From: Azoarcus sp. KH32C
Lineage (GTDB): Bacteria; Pseudomonadota; Gammaproteobacteria; Burkholderiales; Rhodocyclaceae
Direction of reading: 5' to 3'
Length of the DNA: 64,000 nucleotides
Assembly (NCBI RefSeq): GCF_000349945.1
Contig: NC_020516.1
Coordinates: 4,464,001-4,528,000 of the forward strand
In this document: positions 18,378 to 27,958 of the stretch, piece after piece
Layout of the letters: every line of letters begins with the position of its first letter
Numbering within the stretch: position 1 is the first letter of the stretch
The notes under the pieces: model-generated
What the model saw: the letters and a program-made list of their open reading frames with translations, nothing else
Databases searched by the model: none
Told to the model about the DNA's origin: nothing
Translations under genes and position numbers: made by a program

Positions 18378-19288
18378 TTCTTGCCTCCCGCCGCCAGCAG
18401 GCGGGCCACGGTGTCGTCGAAGAGGCCGAAGAGATCTTTCGCGCCCTCGGTGCCGCCGACGGTGAAAGGCAGCTTGACGGCCGGTACGCCGGCGTTGGTG
18501 TTGAGCCAGTCGGACGCGCGCGAATCCTGATAGGCGGCGTAGATCACCATGCGCACCGGCGTGCCCTTCAGCGTCGACATGACGCCCTGCAGATGCGAGG
18601 CCGTCGGTTCGACGCCGGGCTTGGGTTCGAGCACGGCGACTTCCTTGAGTCCGAGCCAGTCATAGAGATACGTGAAGGCCTTGTGCTGCGAAACGACCGG
18701 CGCCCCTTTGAGCGGCGCCGCCTGGGTGTTCCAGCGCGTCATCGCCTGCTGCCAGCGCTGCGCGAAGTCCGCCTGGCGCTTGGCGTAGTCCGCCGCGTGC
18801 GCGGGATCGACCTGCTGCAGGCGCGTCCCGAGGGCTGTGGCGACCTGCGCAATGTTGCGCGGATCGGTCTGGATGTGCGGATTGCCGGCCGCATGGACGT
18901 CGCCTTGCGAGCGGTCGAGCTGCCCGGGCACGTCGAGCTTGCGCACGTAGTCGGCCGCGGCGAAGTTGCCGGGCTGGCCGGCTTGCACCTTCGCGTTGCC
19001 GGACTGCTGCAGCAGCACCGGCAGCCAGCCGATCTCGAGCTCGGCACCGGTGCAGACGACGAGGTCCGCGTTGCGGGCGCGCGCGATCAGGCTCGGCTTG
19101 GCCTGGATCTGGTGCGGGTCCTGCAACGCGGTCGTCGCGACCGAGACCTCGACGAGGTTGCCGCCGAGTTCCTCGGCGAGCGCGCCCCACTCGGGTTCGC
19201 AGGCGAAGACGCGGAGCGCAGCGTCGGCGGGATTCGCGAGCAGCGCCAGCGGCGCAGCAAGCAGTGCAAACAGGGTCTTGCGATTCAT
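18374..19288 (-). CDS. znuA: Zinc ABC transporter periplasmic substrate-binding protein
   Basis: A 304-residue cluster A-I metal-binding protein. The ATG with a GGAG site gives a signal peptide ending ANPADAA. Expected metal ligands are His in LQDPHQIQ, His in AAGNPHIQTDP and His in VSQHKAFTYL, with a C-terminal acidic residue. The long His-rich loop of some ZnuA proteins is absent, so the metal could also be manganese. It lies between an outer-membrane porin gene and the permease gene in one operon. Confidence 0.88.
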   Translation of the reverse strand: MNRKTLFALLAAPLALLANPADAALRVFACEPEWGALAEELGGNLVEVSVATTALQDPHQIQAKPSLIARARNADLVVCTGAELEIGWLPVLLQQSGNAKVQAGQPGNFAAADYVRKLDVPGQLDRSQGDVHAAGNPHIQTDPRNIAQVATALGTRLQQVDPAHAADYAKRQADFAQRWQQAMTRWNTQAAPLKGAPVVSQHKAFTYLYDWLGLKEVAVLEPKPGVEPTASHLQGVMSTLKGTPVRMVIYAAYQDSRASDWLNTNAGVPAVKLPFTVGGTEGAKDLFGLFDDTVARLLAAGGKK

Positions 19289-19317
19289 GGTGGTTTTCTC
19301 CTGGGCCGACGCGGGCA

Positions 19318-20745
19318 TCAGTAGCTGTGCGCGCCGTGCGCGCCGAGGCTCATCTGGTACTGGACGAAGAACTGGTTGTCGGTGACGCCGTCGCGCGAGC
19401 GGTCCTGCGCGAACTGCAGGCGCACGCGCGAGAACTCGCTCGGGTTGTAGTCGAGCATCAGCGTGTTCTTGTGCGGGTGGAAGTTGCTGTCGGCGAATGC
19501 GAGCGCGCTGCCGCCGAAGTCCGGCGAGCCGGCGTCGAGCCGCTCGGTGCGCAGGCCGACGCGCCAGCCCGGCATGAACTGGTAGATGCCCTGCAGGTAC
19601 CAGCCAGACTGTACGACGCGGAAGTTGCCGCTGCCGTCGGTGTTGCCGACGTCGTAGACAAGGCTGCCGTCGCGCGTGCCGTGCAGGTATTCGCCTTGCA
19701 GCTTGAAGCTGGTGCGCGTCGCGTTGCCATTCGGCGCCCATTTCCAGACGGCGTCGGCGACCCACACGCGCGTCTTGCCCGTAAAGGCGTTGGTGACGCC
19801 GTTTCCGGCCGCGTCCGTCGCGTCGAGTTCCTGATCATCGGCCTTCGCATGCAGCAGCGACAGCCCGGCGCGCCAGCTATGGCTGTCGCCAATGTCGCCG
19901 CCGGCATGGGCGGTCAGTGCGACCATGCCGGCGCCGTTGCGCGAGGTATCGGTACCCGGGAAGCTGCGCCCGCGCCCGACTTCCGCGCCCAGTTCGAGGT
20001 ACTGGTCGATCGGCGCGAGCCAGGTGAGCTGCAGGCCGTCGTCGCCGAACTGCGTGCCGAGCATCGCCTGGTAGGCGAGCGGGTTGTCGACGAAGTCCCA
20101 GGTGTGGGCATGCTGCGCGTTGAGGTAGCCGATGCCGGAGAAGAAGCGGCCGGCCTTTAGCGAGAAGCCCTGCCCGAGCGAGGTCGTCTGGACGAAGGCT
20201 TCCTCGACCGAGACTTCGTTGTCCGGGTGAAGCGCGATGTTGGCCGAGCCGCGCCACCACGGATCGATGTTGGCCGACAGGCCGAGCTCCGTTTCGGCGA
20301 GGCTGAAGCCGCGCGTTCCAGGCCCGACTTCGGCATCGCCCGGCAACTGGAAGCCGGTGATGCCGAAATTCTCGGGGTCCTTCGAGGTGCGCGTGTACAG
20401 GCCCGAGAGGATCAGCGAGATCGCGGGATTGAAGGCGTTGGCCCCGCCGCCCGCCGCGGCGACGGCCGGCGGTGGCACGTTCGGGACCGGCGCCGCAGCG
20501 GGCGCCGCAGCGGCGGCATCAGAGGTGGCGGGCGCTGCCGCGACGGCGGCCTCGGCAGCTTTCAGGCGCTGTTCCATCGCCTGGAGGCGTGCCTCGTAGG
20601 CCGCACGCATCGCATCGATTTCCTGGCGCAGTGCGGCGATGTCGGAGGAAGTGTTGGAGGGCGGGGTTTGGGGCGGACTTTGGGCCAGCGCGGCAAACGG
20701 CGTGGCGAGGGCGAGCGCGAGGCTCGCCGGCAAGAGCTTCTTCAT
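19318..20745 (-). CDS. Outer-membrane porin-like protein of the zinc operon
   Basis: A 475-residue protein with a signal peptide (ALATPFAALAQ), a short coiled coil (residues 35-70), an Ala/Pro-rich linker and a C-terminal beta-barrel. Barrel character is seen in repeated aromatic/glycine strands such as GWYLQGIYQFMPGWRVGLR. The coiled-coil plus barrel layout resembles phosphate-selective or periplasm-anchored porins. The protein ends in HGAHSY, leaving possible metal-binding His residues at the tail. It is 29 bp upstream of znuA, so a role as an outer-membrane zinc channel is inferred from context only. Confidence 0.7.
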   Translation of the reverse strand: MKKLLPASLALALATPFAALAQSPPQTPPSNTSSDIAALRQEIDAMRAAYEARLQAMEQRLKAAEAAVAAAPATSDAAAAAPAAAPVPNVPPPAVAAAGGGANAFNPAISLILSGLYTRTSKDPENFGITGFQLPGDAEVGPGTRGFSLAETELGLSANIDPWWRGSANIALHPDNEVSVEEAFVQTTSLGQGFSLKAGRFFSGIGYLNAQHAHTWDFVDNPLAYQAMLGTQFGDDGLQLTWLAPIDQYLELGAEVGRGRSFPGTDTSRNGAGMVALTAHAGGDIGDSHSWRAGLSLLHAKADDQELDATDAAGNGVTNAFTGKTRVWVADAVWKWAPNGNATRTSFKLQGEYLHGTRDGSLVYDVGNTDGSGNFRVVQSGWYLQGIYQFMPGWRVGLRTERLDAGSPDFGGSALAFADSNFHPHKNTLMLDYNPSEFSRVRLQFAQDRSRDGVTDNQFFVQYQMSLGAHGAHSY

Positions 20746-20818
20746 GGGTTCTTGTTCCTGCAGGAATGTCGAAACGCGCCCGCCCGCAGTCGATGCGGGT
20801 AGGCGGCGAGTGAATCGA

Positions 20819-21178
20819 TCAGTGCGGAACGAAGAAGGGAGGTGCGCGGCTGAGGTAGGCTCGTGCCGGCGACGGCAGCCAGTCGCTGTCGAACGCGGCT
20901 TGCGGTACTTCGTGGCTCGCCGTCAGGTCCGGCAGCGTTGGCGGCGCACCGCGCAAGCCGCCGCTGCCGATGGCGGCGGCGATCAGGCACAGGTCGCAAG
21001 GCGTGTCGGGCAGACCGCCGCCGTCCTCGACCTGAAGGGCCGTCTGCCGGTCGAGATGCGATACCGCATGGAAAATCGCCGCCATCTGCCCGATCGGCAG
21101 CAGCAGTGCGAGCCACAGCAGCCACGCAAAATGACGTGGCGCGGTGCGGTAAGGGGATGCAGGCGCGGCGACCGACAA
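20819..21178 (-). CDS. Small membrane protein with CDLC motif, DUF2946-like
   Basis: A 119-residue protein with one strong N-terminal membrane segment (WLLWLALLLPIGQMAAIFH), a His-containing stretch and CDLCLIAAAIGSGG. This pattern resembles DUF2946-type proteins found beside metal transport genes. It would be the first gene of the porin-znuA-znuB operon. A role in zinc sensing or delivery is only suggested by location and by the Cys/His residues. No Zur box was recognised just upstream. Confidence 0.6.
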   Translation of the reverse strand: MSVAAPASPYRTAPRHFAWLLWLALLLPIGQMAAIFHAVSHLDRQTALQVEDGGGLPDTPCDLCLIAAAIGSGGLRGAPPTLPDLTASHEVPQAAFDSDWLPSPARAYLSRAPPFFVPH

Positions 21179-21290
21179 CGGATCTATCTCAGCCTGGACG
21201 CTTCACGAGTTGAGGTACGGGAACGGCACGAGGGTGTCGTTCTGCCCATTGTAGCGGCCATTCGCGTCGATCTGCGCGCGGGCAATGCCG

Positions 21291-23045
21291 TCATCCGCCG
21301 CGCTTCCACACGGCCGCGAACGCCTTGATCTTGGTCCACACCGACAGGCGCTCGTCCGACAGCGCGTCGAGGAAGTCCGACAGCCGCTTCGACTTCGCCA
21401 TCGTGTAGAGCGTCAGCGCGGCGGTGGTGCCGGCGACGAAGACGAACAGCCCGAGGCGCTGCATCATCGGCGCATCGGCTTCGGCGAAGAGGTTCATGCC
21501 GAGGAAACCGGTCGTGACCGAGCCGATCAGGCCGAAGACCGTGACGACCGTGAGGCGCACGACGGTATTGGCCTGGCGCCGCAGGCTGTCGCCCGCCAGG
21601 TAGTCGTCCATGTCGGCGATGCGCTCCTTGACCTCGGCGTAGAGGGGATCGAGCTCGAGGTGCGACGCGGTCATGCGGAAGAGCGTGCGCGCCTGCGCCT
21701 GTTCGGCGATCTCGTGGAACCAGTAACGGTGCGTGAAACGCAGGAAGCCTTCGAAGCTGCCGCGGATCGCGCGCTTGAAGCGGCGCACGCTGACCGGATC
21801 GGAGACATTCAGGCGCTTCAGCGCTTCGACGAGGCGATCTGAGAACATCAGCAGCGCCGCCTTCTGGAAATGCGCGATCAGGAAAAGCAAGAAGTGCTGG
21901 TGGCCGAACTGCGCCCTCACGCCGAATTCCGGGCTGGTGAAAAACGGCGAGCGCGCATCGCCCACGACCACCAGCGAGTGCCCGCTGCACAGGTAGCGCG
22001 TATGCGGCGCCGCACCGCCGGCGGACCAGAAGCGGTCGTAGCAGAAGCGCTCCTCGAAGTCCGCCAGATGCGTCTCGGCGAAGGGCGGCTCGTCGCAGGG
22101 GCCGTCGGACATCGCCGCGGAGGGCTGCGATCGTGCACCGGTGACGAGGCCGAGCCGGACGAAGTCGTTGCGGGTGAGCGCGGCGGGGTTGTCGAGCGCG
22201 AGGTAGGCCATCAGCGGCATGCGGTAATACTCGATCTGGCGGTAGCGCAGCGCGCCCGGGCGGTCGGAGCGATCGCTGACGAGCGGATCGAGCACGAAGG
22301 CCCAGTGTGCGGCGATGCGCGGGGCGCGGTGCTGGCGCACGTGGGCGAGGAAGGTGTCGCGCTCGTTCGCGTCGGTGCTCGCGAGCACGGTGCCGTTCGC
22401 GTCCAGCCAGTCGAAGACCGCGAGACTGTGCAGCGGATGTTCGTGGGCATCCCAGCCGGACGGATAGGCGCGCCCGAAGCGGTACATCAGCTCCTGCGCG
22501 ACCGAGAGCGGCAGGTTTTCCGCGCGTACCGCGACTTTCAGCAGGACGACATCGACGTCGAAGAAGAAATGCAGCCTGACCTGCGAGACGTCGAGCCTGA
22601 CCGGCGCGTCGCCTTCACGCACCGCGACGCGTGCAGCGACGATGTCGCGCCGCTCGAAGATGCGCATCGGCGAATCCTCGTATCCGCCTTCGGCCGAATG
22701 GGCCGACACCCCGTCGCCGTACAGGAAACGCTGCACGTAGGGCAGGAAGGTGACGAACTCGTGGTAGTGGCGCTCACCGAAATGATCCCGCTCGCGGCCG
22801 CTTTCGCGCCACGCGCAGCTCGCCTCCATTTCCTGCAGCAGCCACCAGGGGCGTGGCTGGACGCCCGAAGCATCGGCGACCGGCAGCAGCCGCAGCGGCC
22901 ACAGGAGCACCTGGTTGAAATGGCGGACGACGGGTTCTTCAGCCTGTCTCGCAGTCACGTTCAGCCTGCCTCGGGGATCCGGGAGGGGCAGTGTAATCGT
23001 ATCGGACCGCCGCAGCGACTCGACGCTGACACGAGAAGTCGCCAT
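21291..23045 (-). CDS. CorA-like divalent cation transporter family protein
   Basis: A 584-residue protein, larger than typical CorA (about 320-370) because of an extended cytoplasmic N-terminal region. The C-terminus has two membrane helices with GFLGMNLF just after the first, carrying the GMN selectivity motif of CorA Mg/Co channels. Charged helices and a positively charged end (KAFAAVWKRGG) follow. A magnesium or related cation transport role is likely; the extra N-terminal sequence is of unknown function. Confidence 0.75.
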   Translation of the reverse strand: MATSRVSVESLRRSDTITLPLPDPRGRLNVTARQAEEPVVRHFNQVLLWPLRLLPVADASGVQPRPWWLLQEMEASCAWRESGRERDHFGERHYHEFVTFLPYVQRFLYGDGVSAHSAEGGYEDSPMRIFERRDIVAARVAVREGDAPVRLDVSQVRLHFFFDVDVVLLKVAVRAENLPLSVAQELMYRFGRAYPSGWDAHEHPLHSLAVFDWLDANGTVLASTDANERDTFLAHVRQHRAPRIAAHWAFVLDPLVSDRSDRPGALRYRQIEYYRMPLMAYLALDNPAALTRNDFVRLGLVTGARSQPSAAMSDGPCDEPPFAETHLADFEERFCYDRFWSAGGAAPHTRYLCSGHSLVVVGDARSPFFTSPEFGVRAQFGHQHFLLFLIAHFQKAALLMFSDRLVEALKRLNVSDPVSVRRFKRAIRGSFEGFLRFTHRYWFHEIAEQAQARTLFRMTASHLELDPLYAEVKERIADMDDYLAGDSLRRQANTVVRLTVVTVFGLIGSVTTGFLGMNLFAEADAPMMQRLGLFVFVAGTTAALTLYTMAKSKRLSDFLDALSDERLSVWTKIKAFAAVWKRGG

Positions 23046-23083
23046 AATTATGAATTCTTAATCCAATCCGTGCGGAGATTTCC

Positions 23084-23560
23084 ATGACGCAGCGCCCCTT
23101 CAAGATCCTCGGCATCCAGCAGATCGCCATCGGCGGCCCGAGCAAGGACAAACTCAAGACCTTGTGGGTCGACATGCTCGGTCTGGAAGTCACGGGCAAC
23201 TTCGTCAGCGAGCGCGAGAACGTCGACGAGGACATCTGCGCGATGGGCAAGGGGCCGTTCAAGGTCGAGGTCGACCTGATGCAGCCGCTCGATCCGGAGA
23301 AGAAGCCCGCCGTGCACGCGACGCCGCTGAACCACGTCGGCCTGTGGGTGGACGACCTGCCGACGGCGGTCGAATGGCTGTCGGCCAACGGCGTGCGTTT
23401 TGCGCCGGGCGGCATCCGCCGCGGCGCCGCGGGCTACGACATCACCTTCCTGCATCCGAAGGGCAACGAGGAGTTCCCGATCGGCGGCGAAGGCGTTCTG
23501 GTCGAGCTGGTGCAGGCACCGGCGGAAGTCGTCGAAGCGTTCGCGAAGCTCGCGGGCTGA
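23084..23560 (+). CDS. VOC-family (glyoxalase/bleomycin-resistance fold) protein
   Basis: A 158-residue single-gene protein of the vicinal-oxygen-chelate superfamily. The repeated beta-alpha-beta-beta-beta units are visible, with candidate metal ligands Gln in IQQIAIGG, His in LNHVGLWVDDLP and Glu in VLVELVQAP. This Gln/His/Glu arrangement resembles methylmalonyl-CoA epimerase or lactoylglutathione lyase relatives. The exact reaction cannot be decided. The start ATG follows GGAG at good spacing. Confidence 0.75.
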   Translation: MTQRPFKILGIQQIAIGGPSKDKLKTLWVDMLGLEVTGNFVSERENVDEDICAMGKGPFKVEVDLMQPLDPEKKPAVHATPLNHVGLWVDDLPTAVEWLSANGVRFAPGGIRRGAAGYDITFLHPKGNEEFPIGGEGVLVELVQAPAEVVEAFAKLAG

Positions 23561-23575
23561 GGGTTTCGACCCCGG

Positions 23576-24442
23576 TCAGGGGTTCGCCACCTTAAAGGTG
23601 TCGCAGGCCTTGAGACTGCCCTTTTCGAGGCCGACGCGGAACCAGCGCACGCGCTGCGCGGAGCTGCCGTGCGTGAAGCTGTCGGGCACCACGCGGCCCT
23701 GCGTCTGGCGCTGAAGCTGGTCGTCGCCGATCGCGGTCGCGGCGGCCAGCGCCTCCTCGACGTCGCCCGCCTCCAGCACGTGGCGGGTGCGGTCGGCATG
23801 GTTCGCCCAGACGCCGGCGAAGCAGTCGGCCTGGAGTTCGACCCGCACCGACAGCTGGTTGCCCTGGCGCTCGGACATCCGCTCGCGCGCCCGCTGCACC
23901 TTCTCCGAAATCCCCATCAGGTTCTGTACGTGGTGGCCGACCTCGTGCGCGATCACGTAGGCCTGCGCAAAGTCGCCGGGCGCGCGGAAGCGCCGCTCCA
24001 TCTCGTTGAAGAAGGAGAGGTCGAGATACACCTTCCGGTCGGCGGGACAATAGAACGGTCCCATCGCCGCCTGACCCACTCCGCAGCCGCTGCGCGTGGC
24101 GCCCGTGTAGAGCACGAGCCGCGGGTCCTCGTAGCGTGCGCCGCCCGAACGGAAGATCTCGCCCCAGGTGTCTTCGGTGTCGGCGAGCACCTGGGAGGCG
24201 AAGTGCGCAAGCTTGTCCTCGGCGGGCGGGCGCGGTGCGGCGTGCTGCGTTTGCGCGGGCCGCGGCGCTACGCTCGCCGTGTTGAGCACGACGCGCGGGT
24301 CGATGCCGAAATAGGCTGCGACGAGTGCCAGCACGACCGTGCCGATGCCGATGCTGCGGCCGCCGAAGCCGAATCCGCCCCCGCCTCCTTCGCCGCGCCG
24401 GTCCTCGACGTTTTCGCTTTCCCGGCCGTCACGAAATAACAT
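23576..24442 (-). CDS. Neutral zinc metallopeptidase, YpfJ family
   Basis: A 288-residue putative secreted or membrane-anchored metallopeptidase. An acidic Gly-rich N-terminus (RGEGGGGGFGFGGRS) precedes a membrane helix (about residues 30-50). The zinc site is in YVIAHEVGHHVQNLMG (HEXXH), with further conserved ELQADCFAGVWANH. The family is known as putative neutral zinc metallopeptidase; no substrate is established. The start used is the inner ATG, giving the family-typical MLFRDG opening. Confidence 0.88.
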   Translation of the reverse strand: MLFRDGRESENVEDRRGEGGGGGFGFGGRSIGIGTVVLALVAAYFGIDPRVVLNTASVAPRPAQTQHAAPRPPAEDKLAHFASQVLADTEDTWGEIFRSGGARYEDPRLVLYTGATRSGCGVGQAAMGPFYCPADRKVYLDLSFFNEMERRFRAPGDFAQAYVIAHEVGHHVQNLMGISEKVQRARERMSERQGNQLSVRVELQADCFAGVWANHADRTRHVLEAGDVEEALAAATAIGDDQLQRQTQGRVVPDSFTHGSSAQRVRWFRVGLEKGSLKACDTFKVANP

Positions 24443-24539
24443 GTCTGCCTCTGTTGATTGATGCTGGAAGGGCCGCATTATGGAGCGGTCGACCGGCGCT
24501 GCCGTCGCTGGCGCGTAAGCAGGTGTATATCAACGCCCT

Positions 24540-26774
24540 TCAGTGGCGCACGTGGTCCTTCGGTCGGCCGGCGATCCACGCTTCGAGCGCCTCGACCGGC
24601 ATCGGCCGGGCATAGAGGAAGCCCTGGACGATGTCGCAGCCAAGCTCGCGCAGGCGGCTGAGCTGGGCGGCCGATTCCACGCCCTCCGCGATCGTGCCGA
24701 CGCCGAGCTTGCGCGCGATCGCGACGATCATTTCGGCGAAGAGATCGCCGCGCCCGGAATCGATCTCGACGACGAAGGATCGATCGATCTTGAGCGTATC
24801 GATCGGGAGTTCGCGCAGGTAGCCGAGCGACGAATAGCCGGTGCCGAAGTCGTCGACGCTGATGTGCACGCCGCTTTCCCGCAGCGCCTTCAGGTTGTCG
24901 AGGACAACACCCGGTTCCTCCATCAGGATGCTTTCGGTAATCTCGAGCTCCAGCGCCGACGGCAGAATACCGTGCGCGGCAAGCACGCGCGCGACCGCCG
25001 CCGGGAAATCCACGAGGCGGAACTGGGGCATGCTGACGTTGACGGCCATCCGCAGCGCGGGGCCGCCGGCCTGCTGCAGGCGGTGCAAGGTGGCACAAGC
25101 CTGGTCGAGGACCCATTCGCCGATCGCGGTGATCAGGCCCGAGTCTTCGGCGAGCGGGATGAACACGTCCGGCGGCTGGACGAAATCGTCGTCGGACGGC
25201 CAGCGCAGCAAGGCTTCGACGCCGACCAGCCCGTCGCCGACAAGCGCGACCTGGGGCTGGTACCAGACGGCCAACCGGTTGGCGAGAAAGTCGTGTCGCA
25301 AGTGGCGGATCAGGTCCAGGCGCCGTCGCGTACGCTCCTCCATTGCCGGCTTGAAGTCGCACTCGCGTCGATCGGGTGACATGCGCGCCTGCGTGAGCGC
25401 CATTTCCGCGCGACGGAATAGCGTGTTGCCGGAGGTGCCGGGCTCGATCTGGCAGCGGCCGAGCCTCGCCGTCACGGCCAGTTGCTGTTCGCCGGCCGCA
25501 AACGGCGCCTGCAGCGTGGCGAAGACCCGTTCGGGCGTGAGCAGCGCCGCCGGACCGATGAGGCCGAAGCCGTCGGCGTGGACGCGCGCGAGCGCGCAGC
25601 CGGGAAAGGCCTCGGCGAGCCGCGCCGCCACCGCGAGCAGGAGCTGGTCGCCGACGTCGTGGCCCAGTGCGCTGTTGATGTCGGTGAAGCGGTCGAGATC
25701 GAGCAGGCAGGCGACGAGCCCGCTTCCACGCTCGCCCGCGCCAGCCTCGGCGAGATCCGTCAGGAAGCTCACGCGGTTGCCGGCGCCCGTCAGCGGATCG
25801 TGGAAGGCCAGGTGATTGAGCCGCTCGACGAGCTTGATGTTGCCGAAACAGGACGACAGGTTGGATGCGAAGACCGTCACGAGCTGGCGATCCCCCGCCT
25901 CCAGCAAGGCATGGGTACGCAGGAACACCGCCGCCTCGTGATGGCTGCCGTGCAGGTACAGCACCGTGTGCCGCGGACCGAAGCCGTGCGACTTGCGCGC
26001 GATGCAGTCGCGGATCACGGCAGTGATCTCGGGGTCACCGAGCTGTTCGAGCGGATGGGAAATGTAAGGGGCCAAGCGCCCGGCGGCGCCGACGACGTGC
26101 AGCACCTTGTCGCGATCGTCGAGCGGTGAGCCCTTCTGCGCGCAGACGATGCCGTCACCGGGCAGGTGCAGGAGCGCCGCGATCTGGGTCAGCACGCCTT
26201 CGGCGAAGGTGTTGAGCGCATGGGCTTCCATCAGATCGGCCGACGCGCTGACAATCAGTTCGAGGCCACGACGGTTCTCGGCGATCGTGCGGATCTGGTC
26301 GTAGGCCCGCACGGCAGCCGTCAGTGTGGTGATCAGACGCGTATGGGTGAGCTCGGCCTTGGTCTTGTAGTCGTTGATGTCGTAGTCGCGGATGACCTTG
26401 AGCTCGGGCGCGTAGCCCGGCTGACCGGTACGCAGCACGATGCGGACCTCGCTGCGCTGCATCGTGTCGCGAATATGCCGGACCAGCATCAGGCCGGAAT
26501 CGGAGCTTTCCATCACGACGTCGAGCAGGATGACGGCGACGTCCGGCTCGCGCGCGAGGCAGGCGGCGGCTTCGGCGGCACAGTTGGCATGCAGCAGACG
26601 CAAGGGACGGCCGCACAGCTGTACGTCCTTGAGCACGAAACGCGTGGCCGCATGGACTTCCTCGTCATCATCGACAATCAGCAGCGTCCACCGCGCCGCC
26701 GGCTCCCCATCGCGCCGCGAGGGTGGCGGGACGTCGTCGGCGAAGTCGATCAGATCTTCATCCTGGACCATCAT
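24540..26774 (-). CDS. Response regulator with DUF3369, degenerate GGDEF and EAL domains
   Basis: A 744-residue signalling protein. Receiver (residues 30-155: LLIVDDDEEVH, phospho-Asp in VILLDVVME, Lys in YKTKAEL), then a DUF3369 linker sensor (160-320), a GGDEF domain (330-480) and an EAL domain (495-740). The GGDEF site reads HADGF and is probably inactive as a cyclase. The EAL site is intact (GVEALLRW, NVSMPQF, ELEITES, DDFGTGYSS). It is therefore likely a phosphorylation-controlled cyclic-di-GMP phosphodiesterase. Its start overlaps the upstream kinase gene by 17 bp. Confidence 0.87.
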   Translation of the reverse strand: MMVQDEDLIDFADDVPPPSRRDGEPAARWTLLIVDDDEEVHAATRFVLKDVQLCGRPLRLLHANCAAEAAACLAREPDVAVILLDVVMESSDSGLMLVRHIRDTMQRSEVRIVLRTGQPGYAPELKVIRDYDINDYKTKAELTHTRLITTLTAAVRAYDQIRTIAENRRGLELIVSASADLMEAHALNTFAEGVLTQIAALLHLPGDGIVCAQKGSPLDDRDKVLHVVGAAGRLAPYISHPLEQLGDPEITAVIRDCIARKSHGFGPRHTVLYLHGSHHEAAVFLRTHALLEAGDRQLVTVFASNLSSCFGNIKLVERLNHLAFHDPLTGAGNRVSFLTDLAEAGAGERGSGLVACLLDLDRFTDINSALGHDVGDQLLLAVAARLAEAFPGCALARVHADGFGLIGPAALLTPERVFATLQAPFAAGEQQLAVTARLGRCQIEPGTSGNTLFRRAEMALTQARMSPDRRECDFKPAMEERTRRRLDLIRHLRHDFLANRLAVWYQPQVALVGDGLVGVEALLRWPSDDDFVQPPDVFIPLAEDSGLITAIGEWVLDQACATLHRLQQAGGPALRMAVNVSMPQFRLVDFPAAVARVLAAHGILPSALELEITESILMEEPGVVLDNLKALRESGVHISVDDFGTGYSSLGYLRELPIDTLKIDRSFVVEIDSGRGDLFAEMIVAIARKLGVGTIAEGVESAAQLSRLRELGCDIVQGFLYARPMPVEALEAWIAGRPKDHVRH

Positions 26775-27888
26775 GCTCCTCTCCCCTCAAGGCCGTTGAA
26801 GGCGCCACGCGCGGAAAGCGCAGGTCGAAGCGCGCTCCGCGGCCCGCTCCGCTCGTCAGTTCAATCGTGCCCCCGAGGGCGGCCGTCGCGAGGTTGTATA
26901 CGATGTATAGACCGAGTCCGCTTCCACCGCGGCCGAGCCGCGTCGTAAAGAAGGGGTCGAAGACGCGCTTCGCGATCGCGTCCGGAATGCCCGCACCGTC
27001 GTCGCTGTAGTGCAGCAGGATCTGGCCGCCGCTGACCACTTCCGCCGCGATATGGATGTGCCCTTCCGAGCGCCCCTCGAAGCCGTGCTGCAGCGAATTG
27101 TTCACGAGGTTCGCGACGATCTGCTCGATCGGCCCGGGAAAGCTGTCGAGCTCGATCCCCGCCGGCACCGCGAGCTCGAGACCGTAGGCCGTGTGCTTGA
27201 GCTTGGGGTGCAGGGTCGACAAGACCTCCTCGATCGACTGCCGCAGGTCGAAGCGACGACGGCGCATGCTCGTCTGATCCACGGCCACCTGCTTGAAGTT
27301 CCCGATCAATTCGGCGGCGCGTCGGCAATTCTTCTCGAGCAGCGAGGCCGCATCGCGGCACTGCGCGACAAAATCGACCAGCGTCTGCTTGCGCAAGGTG
27401 CCCGCCTCCAGTTGCTCGTTGAACCCCTGAACCAGCTGGCTCAAGGCCGACGCGACGGTCAGGGAATTGCCCAGCGGCGTATTGAGCTCGTGTGCGACGC
27501 CGGCGACGAGGCTGCCCAGCGCGGCGAGCTTCTCGGTCTGCACCAGTTGCTCCATCGCCTGCTCCAGCGCGGCATTCGCGCGCCGGCGCTCGTCCACCTC
27601 GCGCTCGAGCCTGTCCTTCGCGCTCTGCAGGTCGCGATTGATGCGCTCGATGTGAAGCTGCGCCTCTTCCAGCTCGCGGGTGCGGGCACGCACCTGATCC
27701 TCCAGCCGGATCGTGTCCTGGAACCAGCCGAAATCCGTGTGGCGGGCGTTCATGTCGCGCTCGGCTCGCCCCATCAGCGCCCGCACGATCTTCTTCAGGC
27801 GCACGACCTCGCTGCGCAGCCCCTCCGGATCATCCGGAATCGGCCGATCAACCATGGCCGCCGTCGCCCGGGTCGGCAGTGCTGGCAT
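26758..27888 (-). CDS. Cytoplasmic sensor histidine kinase
   Basis: A 376-residue kinase without membrane helices. A long coiled coil (residues 60-125) leads into the HisKA box VAGVAHELNTPLGNS. The HATPase shows NLVNNSLQHGFEG and GGSGLGLYIVYNL. It overlaps the DUF3369 regulator gene by 17 bp and is almost certainly its cognate kinase. The input signal is not evident, because no PAS or GAF domain precedes the coiled coil. Two ATG candidates, 11 codons apart, are both acceptable. Confidence 0.87.
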   Translation of the reverse strand: MPALPTRATAAMVDRPIPDDPEGLRSEVVRLKKIVRALMGRAERDMNARHTDFGWFQDTIRLEDQVRARTRELEEAQLHIERINRDLQSAKDRLEREVDERRRANAALEQAMEQLVQTEKLAALGSLVAGVAHELNTPLGNSLTVASALSQLVQGFNEQLEAGTLRKQTLVDFVAQCRDAASLLEKNCRRAAELIGNFKQVAVDQTSMRRRRFDLRQSIEEVLSTLHPKLKHTAYGLELAVPAGIELDSFPGPIEQIVANLVNNSLQHGFEGRSEGHIHIAAEVVSGGQILLHYSDDGAGIPDAIAKRVFDPFFTTRLGRGGSGLGLYIVYNLATAALGGTIELTSGAGRGARFDLRFPRVAPSTALRGEEHDGPG

Positions 27889-27958
27889 GCGCCCTGCGGA
27901 TGTGTGGCCCAGTGCTCACCGGTCGTCCCTCCTGCAGAGCTTATCTAATACCTTAGTG

